Shown here in pieces: positions 45,449 to 56,100 of a DNA stretch of 64,000 nt. The notes under the pieces were generated by a model. That model had not been told where the DNA came from. It saw nothing but the letters and a program-made list of their open reading frames with translations, and made no database searches. A program made the position numbers and the translations under genes. This stretch comes from Bemisia tabaci (lineage: Eukaryota; Arthropoda; Insecta; Hemiptera; Aleyrodidae), in the NCBI RefSeq assembly GCF_918797505.1, contig NC_092797.1, positions 49,760,157 to 49,824,156 on the forward strand, read 5' to 3'. Position 1 is the first letter of the stretch; each line of letters opens with the position of its first letter.

Positions 45449-45576
45449 CTCCTTGGAGAGAGTTCACCAATTTCAGAGTTGGCATGAGGCGAATTATGAA
45501 TTTTCTTTCTGAGGGAGGTAGGGGGTCGCAGTGCACTTGCATCAAGGAGGGTCAGTGAGCAAGGGAAGGCACCCAC
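45449..45576 (-). CDS. antisense gene, exon 5
   Basis: 128 bp from CCACTACCCCAG acceptor to GTAAGG donor (minus strand). 42 codons beginning VGAFPCSLTLLDASALRPP and including TSLRKKIHNSPHANSEIGEL. Starts in phase 0, matching exon 4. One of the most protein-like blocks of the set. Confidence 0.6.
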
Positions 45577-45705
45577 CTGGGGTAGTGGGGAACACCTACA
45601 GCTTCAAGGAGAGATCTTTTACATTCTTTGATTTCACATAAAAAATGTTGATAAAATTTTGCAGAATACAAAAATATCGCGTAGATATTTTGCAAAATCC
45701 CTTAC

Positions 45706-45760
45706 CTTTTCTGGAGAGCACCCTCTATCTCCAAAGGTCCAAAGGTCACTGGTGCCCACT
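45706..45760 (-). CDS. antisense gene, exon 4
   Basis: 55 bp: one base plus 18 codons, VGTSDLWTFGDRGCSPEK, between GATCCAACCAG and GTAAGG on the minus strand. Phases match exon 3 (CT + A) and exon 5 (phase 0). Confidence 0.55.
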
Positions 45761-45828
45761 CTGGTTGGATCAGATCACAAGAATTGGTGTTCATTGAGTT
45801 AAACGTCCGGTTCTGGCAATATCCTTAC

Positions 45829-45912
45829 AGAGAATCCCAGTAGAGAGTGACAGGATTCACTAAAATTAATGCTGCATCAGTATGATCCTTTGACTTGACA
45901 CTTGGACACCTC
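45829..45912 (-). CDS. antisense gene, exon 3
   Basis: 84 bp between TTTCTTTTCCAG and GTAAGG on the minus strand. It encodes RCPSVKSKDHTDAALILVNP then VTLYWDS. The upstream sequence is open in the same frame to about 46007, so a longer form is possible, but only this acceptor matches the phase of exon 2. Confidence 0.58.
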
Positions 45913-46215
45913 CTGGAAAAGAAACATGCATTCCTGATGAAATGAATGGCAAAGGATGGTTTTTCAGAGCAGAACATTGTATAGAAAATTTCTGTAAAAT
46001 AAGCCAAGTACCTAAGTAGGCACTCTTAATAATCTACTCGATCGTCCCTCCTTCAACTGCAAAGCTCATATTATCCAGAAATTGAAGGTACCTCTTACCT
46101 GTTCAAGCATTCATTTCCTTTCTAAAATTACTTACCGTTAAAGTAATTTCTATTATCGTGTCCATCCTCTCATTCAATGAACCAAATCAAAGTTCGGTCA
46201 GAGCATACTTCAATT

Positions 46216-46468
46216 GGACCGCGTTAAACAGAAAGGAACCAAGCCACATCAGCTATTGCCAAAGTTAACCGGGCCATTTAGTTTTTTACGAGAGGACGTT
46301 TGTGTGGATTCCTTTGAAATTTTTAAGGAATTAGCTTCGTACTCTGGAGAAAATCCACTGAAATTTGCACAAAAATCCGCACAACCGTTTTCATGTAAAA
46401 ATTTAAATTGCCCGATTAAATTTGGGAATAGCTGATGTGGCTTGGTTCCTTTCTGTTTAACGCAGTCC
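46216..46468. mobile_element. family J MITE
   Basis: 253 bp; ends GGACCGCGTTAAACAGAAAG and CTGTTTAACGCAGTCC; AATT flanks on both sides. It lies between antisense exons 2 and 3. Confidence 0.88.
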
Positions 46469-46792
46469 AATTACAATTGACTTAATATTCCAGAGACACT
46501 GAAAGTTAGATAAGCAACAGGAAAAATTCACTGAACACACATATATTTTTTAAAAATGCATAAAACTTCCCCTTTGAATTTTTGGGTCAGCCACCGTCCC
46601 CTTACAACATAGTCAGTGTCGCGCTATTGCTTCGCTGGAATCCTTGTCAAAAGATTTCAGCCTTTTGAGGTGTGGGGTCGGAAATCTAGCTGTCTTTGCT
46701 CATTGGTTTTAATTCATGATTCAAGATACAGGGTCTTTGGTTCGTCTCTGAGAGTGCATAAACATACTCGGAACATACGCGCTTTCATTTAC

Positions 46793-46877
46793 CAACTAAT
46801 GAGAATTGTTGGCGCAAATATAGTGTTCACCCCAGTCTCCGTATATTTTGCTTGTTCCTCTAAAGTATTTGCGCCTA
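46793..46877 (-). CDS. antisense gene, exon 2
   Basis: 85 bp between CCCTATTATTCCAG and GTAAAT on the minus strand; two bases, 27 codons (GANTLEEQAKYTETGVNTIF then APTILIS) and two bases. Joins exon 1 (G + TA = Val) and exon 3 (TG + G = Trp) without a stop. Confidence 0.55.
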
Positions 46878-46929
46878 CTGGAATAATAGGGGTTGCGTTT
46901 GAAGAAGTAAATAGAGTGTAAGAACTTAC

Positions 46930-47147
46930 CTAAGTTACAGTGCGGTGAGCAGGTCCAGTGCACTCGATTCCGTCCCAAAATCTTGTTAAACACAAGTTCC
47001 ACTCGCGATTTTTCCACAATGATGGCATTAGAATAACAAGCAAGAAAAAAACGGGAAATTCTATTCCTTATACGTAAAGGCGGTAGAGTCTTTATCAGAT
47101 AAACAATTTGAACATTGTATATTGTGCAGGTAAACAGAAGACATAAC
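46930..47147 (-). CDS. antisense gene, exon 1 as far as seen
   Basis: Donor GTAAGT at the low-coordinate side. The frame that fits exon 2 is open for about 72 codons back to an ACTTTAG acceptor and includes EKSRVELVFNKILGRNRVHW then TCSPHCNL. No ATG exists in this frame, so the start codon lies in an unseen upstream exon or the true 5' boundary differs. The first half is hydrophobic (LCLLFTCTIYN...) and could be intron. Confidence 0.4.
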
Positions 47148-47439
47148 CTAAAGTTAGGTAAACAAAACAACAACAATCATGGCGGTCACTTTTCTCACGG
47201 CCGCTTTTCCTCACCTCAAAATCTGTTACCGTACTTTCACCTCGTAAACTGAACCAATCTCGATGAAAAATACATCAAAAAATAATACAAAAAATTAGCT
47301 ATAAGTTATGGATCCGATTTGGGAAATCTTCGCAGGGAATTTGAAGTAATAGACGATTTACTGGTCGCTTCAGAAAAACGACTAGTGGCGCTCTCTGCGC
47401 GGATACGAGCTGTCCCTAGATCACTTGGAATCACCTTAA

Positions 47440-48404
47440 TTATGTCATTGCCGTTAATGCTTTTGAAAGGCTCCAAATATGATAAACATCAAACATAACA
47501 TCGTCTGATATCAATCTTTTCCCGGAAAAGCTGATTTCGACCTTAAATCGGTCGCATAAAATCGCTGCCATGTTTGTAATTATTCGTACCATTCGATATC
47601 TCGGAATAATTCATTCGGAATAGCCACCCTTGCTGCACGACGCTGCTAATAGCGTAACAAAGCATAATAAAAATGTATCACGAATGAAAGAGTCAAGTGA
47701 CTTTTTCGTGATTTCGAAAAAAATGCTTAAAGCTGAAAAGTTGCATAGAGGTTTATGACGTAAATCAGCTTATATCTCGAATACTGGGGCGAAAAAATAA
47801 GCTCTAATTCCAATACTTTCACCAGGTATGTTTTCTGACGAGTTTTAATCCGTGTAACTAATTAATTTCTCGATTTTATTTTCGTTACAAACATGTCCCT
47901 TAGCGCCTTTATCCATGAGACCTCTCTTTTATTTTAACTGCACACGGGCGGTGAATAATTTCTGGCTACGCTATTGTTCGCACGCGTGCAAAAAATGTAA
48001 CTGCCCCACTTTCAGAACTCGTGTCGCTAAAGTGACTGGTTTCAGTGCCGTGGTACGATGAGCGAGCTATACCTACTCTCTTAAAGTTTTGTTGCTTTTA
48101 AAGGCTTAACTAGTTTTAAAAGCAGAAAAGAGAACTTTTATCAGATTACGAATAGCTCTACCTCTGCTTTATTAATTTATTTTTCTCACTAATTAATTGA
48201 TGTTAATCTCGAAGTTTGCAGCGCTCCGTGAGCGTAAGCCGTCGCAATTTTAATGGGAGGCGAAGAGGATTGTGTTTTAAGTCGCATATCCTGGAGGGGA
48301 ATGGTGATCATTTGCTGTTGAAAATGCCTTAAATTATCTAAGAACATCTTTTGAGAGTCAGAGTCTCAAAGGAAGAAAAGCTCTAGGCTAGGCAAGCCTC
48401 TGTA
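47440..48404. other. no feature recognised
   Basis: Intron 2 sequence beyond the inverted-repeat boundary. Confidence 0.4.
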
Positions 48405-48478
48405 GCTCGTGCTGCTGTGGAGGATGCTGCATGAGACCCCAGATGTTGCCAAATTTCCTGTGATAAATGCGACCTTAA
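48405..48478. mobile_element. fragment of family C
   Basis: GTGCTGCTGTGGAGGATGCTGC ... TGTTGCCAAATTTCC resembles the left 75 bases of C. Confidence 0.35.
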
Positions 48479-48748
48479 CATGGGTTCGAAGGCCGATTTT
48501 GGCAAAATATGCCGTTTTTTTTGGCATTCGACCGCAAATTCCGCTTTTCACAATCGACCCTCAGACCAATGTATAGGCCAGTATCAGACCCGGAAATGAT
48601 CAGATCGAAATGAACTCCGTCAGATATTTTCAATGAGCAGGAAATGGTGAAGATCAGGAAATTCAAGATGGGCCCAAAAATGGTCCCTTATCGACAACCC
48701 TCCCTCATCAGATAATTAATCTACTGCTTTGAAAATGTGACAGAATAA

Positions 48749-50334
48749 TATTAACAAAATTGGGTTATAAGACATTTCGTCAACGATTTTTTGTCCGCGC
48801 ACCTGTTTTTTCCAGTAATTTACGTCCACGCGTTTTTTTCGGCACGGGAGTTTTGGTCCACGTGCCAGTTGAGACCCAAAGTTAATTGGCCCACACAAAC
48901 AAACGACAATTGCTCACGACGTTTTTGGATGAAAATGTATATAATGTCTTGGAAGAATGAGGGTTTACTTGTTTTTTTTTGTTTTGCCTGTTTGGTCCAA
49001 CGGAGAATAATATATAGTTGAGAGTTTTGGTAAAAATGGGGGAGCGTCAATTCCATGAGACAAAATTCACTAAAACTCTCTACACCTCTTTGGTGTAACA
49101 GGACTTAATTATATTTCAAGAAATTCCCACCTTGTTATACCTGAACCGGATAAACCTCTATATTTGCCTCAGCTAAAGGCTCTTAGATTTCTCCTGTGTA
49201 CGATAAGTATCTTGATTTATTTTGCGAGGAAAGATCTGTACTTTTAAAGGATGCCTGTCATTCTTAATACGTTCAATTTCGTATAATACTGTGCAACACC
49301 TCTGTTGTGAAATAGTTGCTTCAGGCGTCGCCGCCGCACGGCGGGCGGTTGGCCAGCGCAAAACGCGCATTGGCGCCTACAAACCTAAGTGGATACTTCA
49401 AGCATTGTGCAATGCGTGAAGTATCCACTTAGGTTTGTAGGCGCCAGTGAGCCTCTCACGCTAGCAGCACGCCGCTCCGCTCTGTTCGGCTTTAATATTT
49501 ATACTCGCATAGTCAGCGTTTTTTAACTCATGATTTTGAAATGTTAGCACAATCTGCATTGATTATTCTCATTTAAATTGATGGGGAAAAAATGTGTATC
49601 AATTCATCAAAGGAGAATAATAATATAATGTGTGTTTTTTAAATAATTGGTGGTTCCGTGTCAAATTTAATGATTTCCAAAGCACTTTAATTTTTTCTTT
49701 TACATTTTGTGCTTTTATTGTGCTGCAGCGAAGTGTACGCGCAACGAAACGCTCAAAATTTGACGTATTTGACTCTAAAAGATCGATGTACAAATGGGTT
49801 AAAACTAAAGATTGTGTCTTCTTGGTTTTTTTTCATCTTTTATTCATTTTTACAGTTTCTGTCGGCACAACTGCGGCTCATTGAATTTAATGTCGCTTGG
49901 AAAAGGTTTAACAAATATTTGTCAAGTTTTAAAAATATAAATGTTTTCAAAATGAAGTAATAATTTCGTAAAGAAAAAATTTAAAAAATGAAAAAAAAGT
50001 ACCTATACATATATAAGGTATATTGTACATTCAATATTTTAAGGATAGAAATAAAACCAAATATTCACCAATGATAATTTAAAAAGATGATTCAAAAGGA
50101 GAAAGTAATAACGTTTCATTTAGAAAATGAGCAACCATAACAACACCTCCTTCTCTCTCAATTTCTCATTTCCATATTGTCAATATAATTTTACATACCG
50201 ACTAAAATATAACGCTTGGACCAAGTCACTGTTGCTTATTTTACGTGTGGGCGTAAACTACCGGACAAAAAAGGTGCGCGGACAAAAAATCGTTGACAAA
50301 ATGTCCTGAAACCCAAAAATGCCTTCAAAATATT
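48749..50334. mobile_element. 1.6-kb interval with ~100-bp inverted arms
   Basis: CATTTCGTCAACGATTTTTTGTCCGCGCACC near 48773-48803 recurs in reverse complement near 50275-50305, and weaker similarity extends both ways (TAATATTAA outward, TTTACG-CCACGCG inward). The outer limits are approximate. No transposase frame; the 49371-49447 hairpin lies inside. Confidence 0.5.
49371..49447. repeat. near-perfect 77-nt hairpin
   Basis: TTGGCGCCTACAAACCTAAG TGGATACTTCA at the left is matched by TGAAGTATCCACTTAGGTTTGTAGGCGCCA at the right with only a few bases of loop (GCATTGTGCAATGC region). Transcribed in either direction it would form a long stem. Confidence 0.85.
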
Positions 50335-50541
50335 AATATTATAAGGGTCAATTTGGGAATCTCTGAAATTTCACCATTCAAATGAAACATTTATCGGCTC
50401 ACGGTAAGATACGTTGCGTCGATAAATTCCAAAGTTTATGTCAGGACCTTGCATACAACTGTACACATTTCAACGGTACAATATCTGCGTTCGCACTATA
50501 TAAGACACTCGCTAATTCTTTAATCTCCGTTTCTCTTTCAG
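50335..50541 (+). other. 3' end of intron 2
   Basis: Ends with a pyrimidine tract CTCCGTTTCTCTTTCAG before exon 3. Confidence 0.7.
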
Positions 50542-50652
50542 ATTATCGACATAAGAAATATACTGCGATCGTCAACCATAGATCAAATGAAAGATGTTTA
50601 CATAGTTCAGTGCTTGATGGAAACTGACCTATTCAAACTTCTCAGAACTCAG
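50542..50652 (+). CDS. rl: ERK-type MAP kinase, coding exon 3
   Basis: 111 bp, exactly 37 codons, phase 0 at both ends. Begins [20 protein letters not shown] and continues [17 protein letters not shown]. This covers strands beta4-beta5, the gatekeeper glutamine (about Q107, ERK2 Q105) and the hinge CLMETD where ATP and common docking-adjacent contacts lie. QCLMETDL, with C after Q, is the insect form; mammals have D. F and R in DLFKLLRTQ replace the usual Y and K and are mild changes. Donor GTAAGC at 50653. The next exon should start with HLSND-like sequence; none was found to 64000. Confidence 0.97.
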
Positions 50653-51167
50653 GTAAGCTTTCATGAACTACTTTTTTTTAGCACGGTCGGTGAACTTTTG
50701 CAACCCTCGGTCTTGCTGTCAACCGAAGAGGTTGGTCTGCAAGATTGAGGTCTCAGTCATCGGAACGGAAGAGCGTAAACCGAATTCATTAGTTCGTGCA
50801 ACCGAGAGTTTTTTTCTCGGCCACGGTTATCCCCCTGGATATTCGTATTTGCCAGGAACATTTTCATGACGTCCGAATTTTCTTAATTCTCACGGGTTTT
50901 TTGTTTTTTTTTACGGCAGTGTTGCCGTAAATAAATCGATTCAAATTCGTCTTTTTGTTTTCACAGTAGCATTTATCTTTTGAGCTTTGACAGCGCTGTC
51001 TGAAAGCTGTCCGATTTATCCGCTCAAGCATTAACCCCATCCGTTGCGGTGGGGTTGAAGCAGTGTTGCCGATGAGCGGAAAATTCACCTCATTGTCCTC
51101 TTTAGCGCAGGCATCATGCGGGCGAATTTTTACTCGTTCGGATTATTTCGACAATAACCAGTTCTGC
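50653..51167. other. no feature recognised
   Basis: Short palindromic snatches (ACGGCAGTGTTGCCGT at about 50921-50936) but no complete element. Confidence 0.4.
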
Positions 51168-51384
51168 TGCGCTGAGGAAAAAAGAGTCGTCGGCTGTTGA
51201 TAGATTTCCTCTATTAAAATAAACAAATTTTGTGAAACTTATGGATTATTCTTTAGAGGATTTTAATTCCTATTTTTTTTTCATAGATATACGAAATTTT
51301 TAAAATATTCATTACTTTCGTCCAAAAAAATAAATTATAGGAAAAAATTTGACAATATTCGAGTGATGACATCATTCCACAGCG
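51168..51384. mobile_element. diverged family C MITE
   Basis: CTGCTGCGCTGAGGAAAAAA left end and GACATCATTCCACAGCGCAGCA right end keep the C layout with many substitutions. Confidence 0.5.
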
Positions 51385-51623
51385 CAGCAAACGTTTGAGT
51401 CTTTCTATACGTTTGACTCGGTGAAACAGCAGGACAATAGCGACGATGGTCGTGCAGATTGACAAATTCTTGAAAAGTTCCGGAAAACCGTGGAAAAGTT
51501 AGACAATTTTGCCGCCGAACCTTGTCATTTTCCCCTTCAGCCAAAACACCGCATCTTTTTAATTTCTAAGAGACCTCGCATTTCAGCTTTTTTTTTGTGA
51601 AAATAATTTCTATGATATATCAT

Positions 51624-51924
51624 CAGGGTGTCTACAAGTCCGGAATTTCCGGGAAAAGTACTGATTTTTTAAGGGCGGTCCGAAAGTACTGAAAAAGTGC
51701 GGAAATTCCACAAGAGAGTCCGGACTTTTTTCATTTTTTCGTCATTTTTGTCGAAATTTGAGCGAGGAATTCAAATTTTTGAAATTTATTGAATTTTGTC
51801 GAATGGAGGTACTGAAAAAGTACTGAATTTCTCTGTTAAGGAGGTACTGAATTTCTTGGAATTGTACTGAAATAGTACTGTAAAAGTACTGATTTTTGGC
51901 CAGCCTGTTTTAGTAGACGCCCTG
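51624..51924. mobile_element. family E MITE
   Basis: 301 bp, longest E copy, from CAGGGTGTCTACAAGTCCGG to TAGTAGACGCCCTG. Flanks ATCAT / GTCAT (4 of 5). Confidence 0.85.
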
Positions 51925-52047
51925 GTCATTTCGCCCACCCCCGCTCCCCAAATAAATTGAGATGTCAGGGATAAATTCCGGAATTTCTGCTCCGAAACTC
52001 TGAAAAGTCAGGAAATTTCGAAATCCCAGGAAACTTGTCGCCGAAGC

Positions 52048-52069
52048 GGGGGGGGGGGGGGGGGGGGGG
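52048..52069. repeat. 22-base G homopolymer
   Basis: Uninterrupted G run in a locally GC-rich segment (52030-52320). Confidence 0.95.
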
Positions 52070-52399
52070 CTCGCTGAAAGCTAGAAATTTTCAATCGATG
52101 GAGTAAAGTTTGAAAGCAAAAGCGGGGGCGGGGGGCGCAACAGCGTGCGGCGAAAGCGCCAAACCGCGAACTTGCACAGGGAGGCGCCGACCGCAGGGAG
52201 ACTGCCATCATTTTGGCGCCCATTACGAGGCGGGAAAAAAACGAGAGAAAAAGGACAGGACCGTTAGAGTCGGCCACCCCCGCCTCCGCCCACCCGAAGC
52301 CTCGTTTTTTTCTCGTACCTAATCCGCTCACCGATTTATTTGCCCTCGTTATACTCCGGTTCCGGATAATACGGTAGGTGCCGCGCCATGCCGTACAGC

Positions 52400-53040
52400 G
52401 GGTTGATTCTTGAAATTGATAGACAAAGCGATAGACATGGAAGGAGAAGGGATAAATTGGTGGAAGCGGTTGGTTGCAATGGACAGAGGAGGCAAGTAAT
52501 TAGAGACCGACTAATGGCAACTCACGAGAGGCCCCATAGTTAGTCCATCAAATCCCCCTTCAGTCTACTCCAGCTCATCATTTTCCCCTTCAGTCTTCTC
52601 TAAAACAACCATCCGTTGTAACTAGTGGGATTATTCTATTTTCATTTCGTCCCCCTTGTCTGTCTATCGCGTTGTCTCTTTATTTCAATAATCAGCCCCT
52701 CAGTCGCGAAAGAGATTTAGACATAATGCGGGAACTTTTAAAGCTTATTTCACCGTTAATGCAAGACTGAGAAGTTCAAGAATGGTTCCATTGGTTAACT
52801 CGTAAAATCTCCTCAAGGCTGATTATTGAAAGCGATAGACGAAACGATAGACAAAAGAGGTACATAATAGACTATCTAATGGTTACCCACGAGGGACCCT
52901 ATCCGTATAGTTAGTCCATCATTTCCCCCCTCAGTCCGTAACAACCACCCCTCTCAACCAATACGATGGCTTCATTTCTCCTTTGTCCTCTTCGTCTACA
53001 GCTTTATCTATCAATTTCAGTTATTAGTCCCTTTAAAATA
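52400..53040. mobile_element. family V, two adjacent copies
   Basis: GAAATTGATAGACAAAGCGATAGAC opens the first copy and TCTATCGCGTTGTCTC...AATAATCAGCC closes it near 52697. A second copy begins CTGATTATTGAAAGCGATAG near 52808 and ends ...CTATCAATTTCAGTTATTAGTCC near 53032. Both contain CCATAGTTAGTCCATCA-like interior. Confidence 0.65.
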
Positions 53041-53051
53041 CATAATGTCAC

Positions 53052-53052
<1 letters not shown>

Positions 53053-53086
<34 letters not shown>
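53053..53086. repeat. 34-base A homopolymer
   Basis: Uninterrupted A run; may be a retro-insertion tail or simple expansion. No source gene identified beside it. Confidence 0.95.
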
Positions 53087-53088
<2 letters not shown>

Positions 53089-53582
53089 CAAATTTGCAAA
53101 TTTAGTCACTTATTTCTTGTCCAACCGCTCCTTGAAGCTCTTTCCACCGTGCGCCGCGTGAGGCATCAAACGAAAGCCCGGATTGATCGGATCATCACGG
53201 CTTGATTCCTCGCGTCTCCGGCGGCGGCGTTCTCCTCCCGATTACCTTTGCAGCGCCGCGAGATGATCTCGAATCGATATCAAAGCATCTCGATCGATAG
53301 ATAACATTACCAACATAGGGATTAATCGATGAAAGTCATTCGATGCAACGATTCGATATCGACCTGCAGCGGGGCTTCGTCCGCGTTCCCGCCATGTACA
53401 GTTTCTCGTTATCTTTAGAAATCTCTCGCGGCCACCTTTGGCGCCGGGTCACACGTTAGTGGAAACCTTTCGCGGGTCTTTGAAAGCCCAGCGGACGCGG
53501 AGACACAAGCTCGTGTTCCACGAATCTGTTCGAGAGGATATTTTTATCTCTTGCTTTTTCACTCTTTATTAAAGATACAGGG
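53087..53582. other. no feature recognised
   Basis: Mixed-composition intron with several CGAT-rich words, no element. Confidence 0.4.
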
Positions 53583-53746
53583 CAGTGGCGTGACGTGCTT
53601 TGCCATATATCGATTGATCTGCCATTTAAACCTATGGAAAAGGATCGATAGCCAGGGGGTTCGCAACGAACACCTTAATAATCGATTCTTTACCATAGCT
53701 TCAAATGGAGAATTATCGATAATCGATCATTCACGCCTCGCTACTG
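53583..53746 (+). mobile_element. family A MITE (mixed-arm type)
   Basis: 164 bp; TSD ATACAGGG / ATAGAGGG (7 of 8). Confidence 0.9.
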
Positions 53747-53958
53747 ATAGAGGGTCTGCAGGGTGGCCGTAGCCAGAGAAATCTGAGAGAAGTCGGAGGA
53801 TAAATTATCAGGAAAAAGGCGGTAATATTCGTGTTTACGGAAGTGGCGAGTTTTTACGTGTTACGCTACAAAGCTTCTCTGAGATGGAAAAATGTGAACA
53901 TTTTTTTTAGACCTGAACGGAGAGAAAAACCTCCGGCTATATACTTCGAAGGATATTT

Positions 53959-54211
53959 GGACCGCGTCAGCAGAAAGGAACCAAGCCGCATCAGCTATCG
54001 CCACATGTAATCGGGCAATTTAATTTTTGACGTGAAAACGGTTATGCGGATTTTTGTGCAAATTTCAGTGAATTTTTTGCATTGTACAAAGCACATTCTT
54101 TAAAAAAATCCAGAAGAATTCGCACGAACGTTCTCGTATAAAAAATTAAATCGTCCGGTTAAATTTGGCAATTGCTGATATGGCTAGGTTCGTTTCTGCT
54201 ACAAGCGGGTC
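53959..54211. mobile_element. family J MITE
   Basis: 253 bp; ends GGACCGCGTCAGCAGAAAGG and TTTCTGCTACAAGCGGGTC with a perfect, non-palindromic 4-bp TSD, ATTT (53955-53958, 54212-54215). This copy proves the TSD length for J. Confidence 0.9.
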
Positions 54212-54265
54212 ATTTATGGTTGAGAAGACTGGAACCCTCAGTCAAGAGGACTGACTGCTTTAGCT

Positions 54266-54386
54266 CGTCGCTCCTCTGGCGAAAGGGCGTATCTCGATTC
54301 CCGCATAAGGCCCAAAAAGCATGGATTTATATCTAAAACAGCGCTCACTTGGAAATTGAGATACACCCTTTCGTTAGAGGGGGAAC
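54266..54386. mobile_element. family S palindrome
   Basis: CGTCGCTCCTCTGGCGAAAG pairs with CCCTTTCGTTAGAGGGGG; about 120 bp. Confidence 0.7.
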
Positions 54387-54479
54387 TAGTTTTTAGAACT
54401 GAACTTCATTTCGGAACTAAAACTTCGTTCCGAACCGGAAAACTTCTGTCTATACGGAGTATGTTCCGTATGAAACAAT

Positions 54480-55027
54480 GGACCACTAGACAAGGTACGA
54501 ACTTAAGCATTCTGATACATGTTTCTTAACCAGAATTTCATGTAGAATATGATTTGCGCAACGAAAATTCCTGAAAGCAACTCCTAATGGAGATATTAAC
54601 ATTTTTATTTCACATTGGTTACGAGGAATTTGAACTGCCCGCTCACAAGAAACTCAAAGCTCTACGTGAGTCAAACCGTGCACTACAACGGTTTCAGCAA
54701 TCTTCTCAATCGAGCAATGTTCATTTCCCACCATTTGTTGTTCAAACTATAAGCAATTTGCTATAGCTGAGCCAAAGCGTCAAAATTGAGGTTGCCAGAT
54801 TTTAATATAGCAGAGACTGTCATGATAACGTTTAGCGGGCGATGCGAATTACGTAGAGCATTGAGTTTTCATGAGTGGGTGGTTTGAATTTACGCATCAA
54901 GAATCATTAAATATCTTCGTAAGGAGTTGATTTCGGTAATTTTCGTTGTGCGCATCGTGTTTTACGTGAAATTCTGGTTAAGAAATATGTATCAGAATGC
55001 TTAAATTGGTACCTTGTCTAGTGGTCC
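54480..55027. mobile_element. family B element, long form (548 bp)
   Basis: Full ends GGACCACTAGACAAGGTA / TACCTTGTCTAGTGGTCC, AT on both sides. Colinear along its length with 17520-18068. Confidence 0.88.
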
Positions 55028-55029
55028 AT

Positions 55030-55928
55030 TAGAGTAGAAGCTTTGTGACTTGATACAAATGCGAAGAAAGCCGGGCCGTATAAGAAAATTTCCGTTCAGT
55101 TGTGGCATACGGATAATTTTAACTGAAATTTCGACTAATTTGGAGATTCGGCGGTAGTTTTGAGGATCGGCCACAAGGAAAATTTCTAGGCCAATCCAGT
55201 GCGAAATCAAACGAAGGAATCGCCTCCCGAATCAGAAGATCGGATTTGGACGTAGGTATTTTTGCTCAAAGGAACTATGCGAGAGTGGATTCAATCAAAA
55301 GGAAATATGTGCATTGAAGTTACGTGCCCACCCTCTGATTTAACTCATTTTCACGCAAATTCGTCCATTTTGAACACCCTTTATGCAGATATTAACGTGT
55401 ACAGAAATCGCCATACTGAAGATAGTTTCGAGAAGATCTCATTTCAATCAGAAATTTACAAAGATAATCTGAAGACGTCTACTTAAGCAGAAGCTTTACA
55501 GTAGATTCCTGTCGTACTTGTCGTAGCCGAAACCGCAAGCTTCTTACTCATTCCGCGGAAATACTCACACTCACACACTCATTCAAACCCTCGCTTTCTA
55601 CGATCCGCATGCATTTACATCGTTATCAAACGATACTCGTATCGATATGGAACCCTGATCGATAGATCCGTATCTTAGCAATGGAATGTATCGATCGAGG
55701 AAATTCGATAACGAGTCGAAAATCGACTCTCTGGAAGTATCCTCACGCTAGGTTCACTGTAAGCGCCGATTACGATCACGACGCAGTTTTGCAGCTCTTT
55801 GTACGAAAAGCGTCGAAATAATTGCGCACCTTGTCGGGAAAGTTTAGAGCGGTAGGGTAGACAGTAGTGCTGTAAGGAGAACGCCCCACGTGCATTCGAA
55901 TATTGCCAAATCAACCTAGCTGAAATAT
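55030..55928. other. 0.9 kb with no recognisable feature
   Basis: Several open frames, none with a domain or splice-consistent extension. Confidence 0.4.
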
Positions 55929-56092
55929 CAGTGGCGTGGCGTGAATAATCGATTATCGATATCTCGCCATTTGAAGCTATGGTAAAGAATCGATTACTAA
56001 GGTGTTCGCTGCGAACACCCTGATAATCGATTTTTTTTCATAGGTTTAAATGGCATAACAATCGATGTATCGCAATTCACGCCACGCCACTG
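55929..56092 (-). mobile_element. family A MITE (mixed-arm type)
   Basis: 164 bp with a perfect 8-bp TSD, TGAAATAT (55921-55928, 56093-56100). Confidence 0.93.
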
Positions 56093-56100
56093 TGAAATAT

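Larger units (their letters stand above)
40961..47439. other. 6.5-kb interval bounded by 27-bp inverted repeats and TTAA
   Basis: 40961-40987 (TTAAGGTGATTCCAAGTGAT + CTAGGGA) is the exact reverse complement of 47413-47439. Both boundaries are TTAA, which being palindromic could be target duplication or part of the repeat. The interval contains the antisense exon set, plus A, C and J MITEs. TTAA duplications are typical of piggyBac and Kolobok transposons, but no such transposase was recognised. Confidence 0.5.
31803..50541 (+). other. MAPK intron 2 (18.7 kb)
   Basis: GTAAGT donor at 31803 and TTTCTCTTTCAG acceptor ending at 50541, phase 0. Carries MITEs and a candidate antisense gene at about 41.8-47.1 kb. 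Confidence 0.9.

Noticed and set aside
45829..45912. Similarity of the antisense product to tectonic or other ciliary proteins
   Set aside because: Considered from a few Cys/Pro positions; no stretch convincing enough to name a family.
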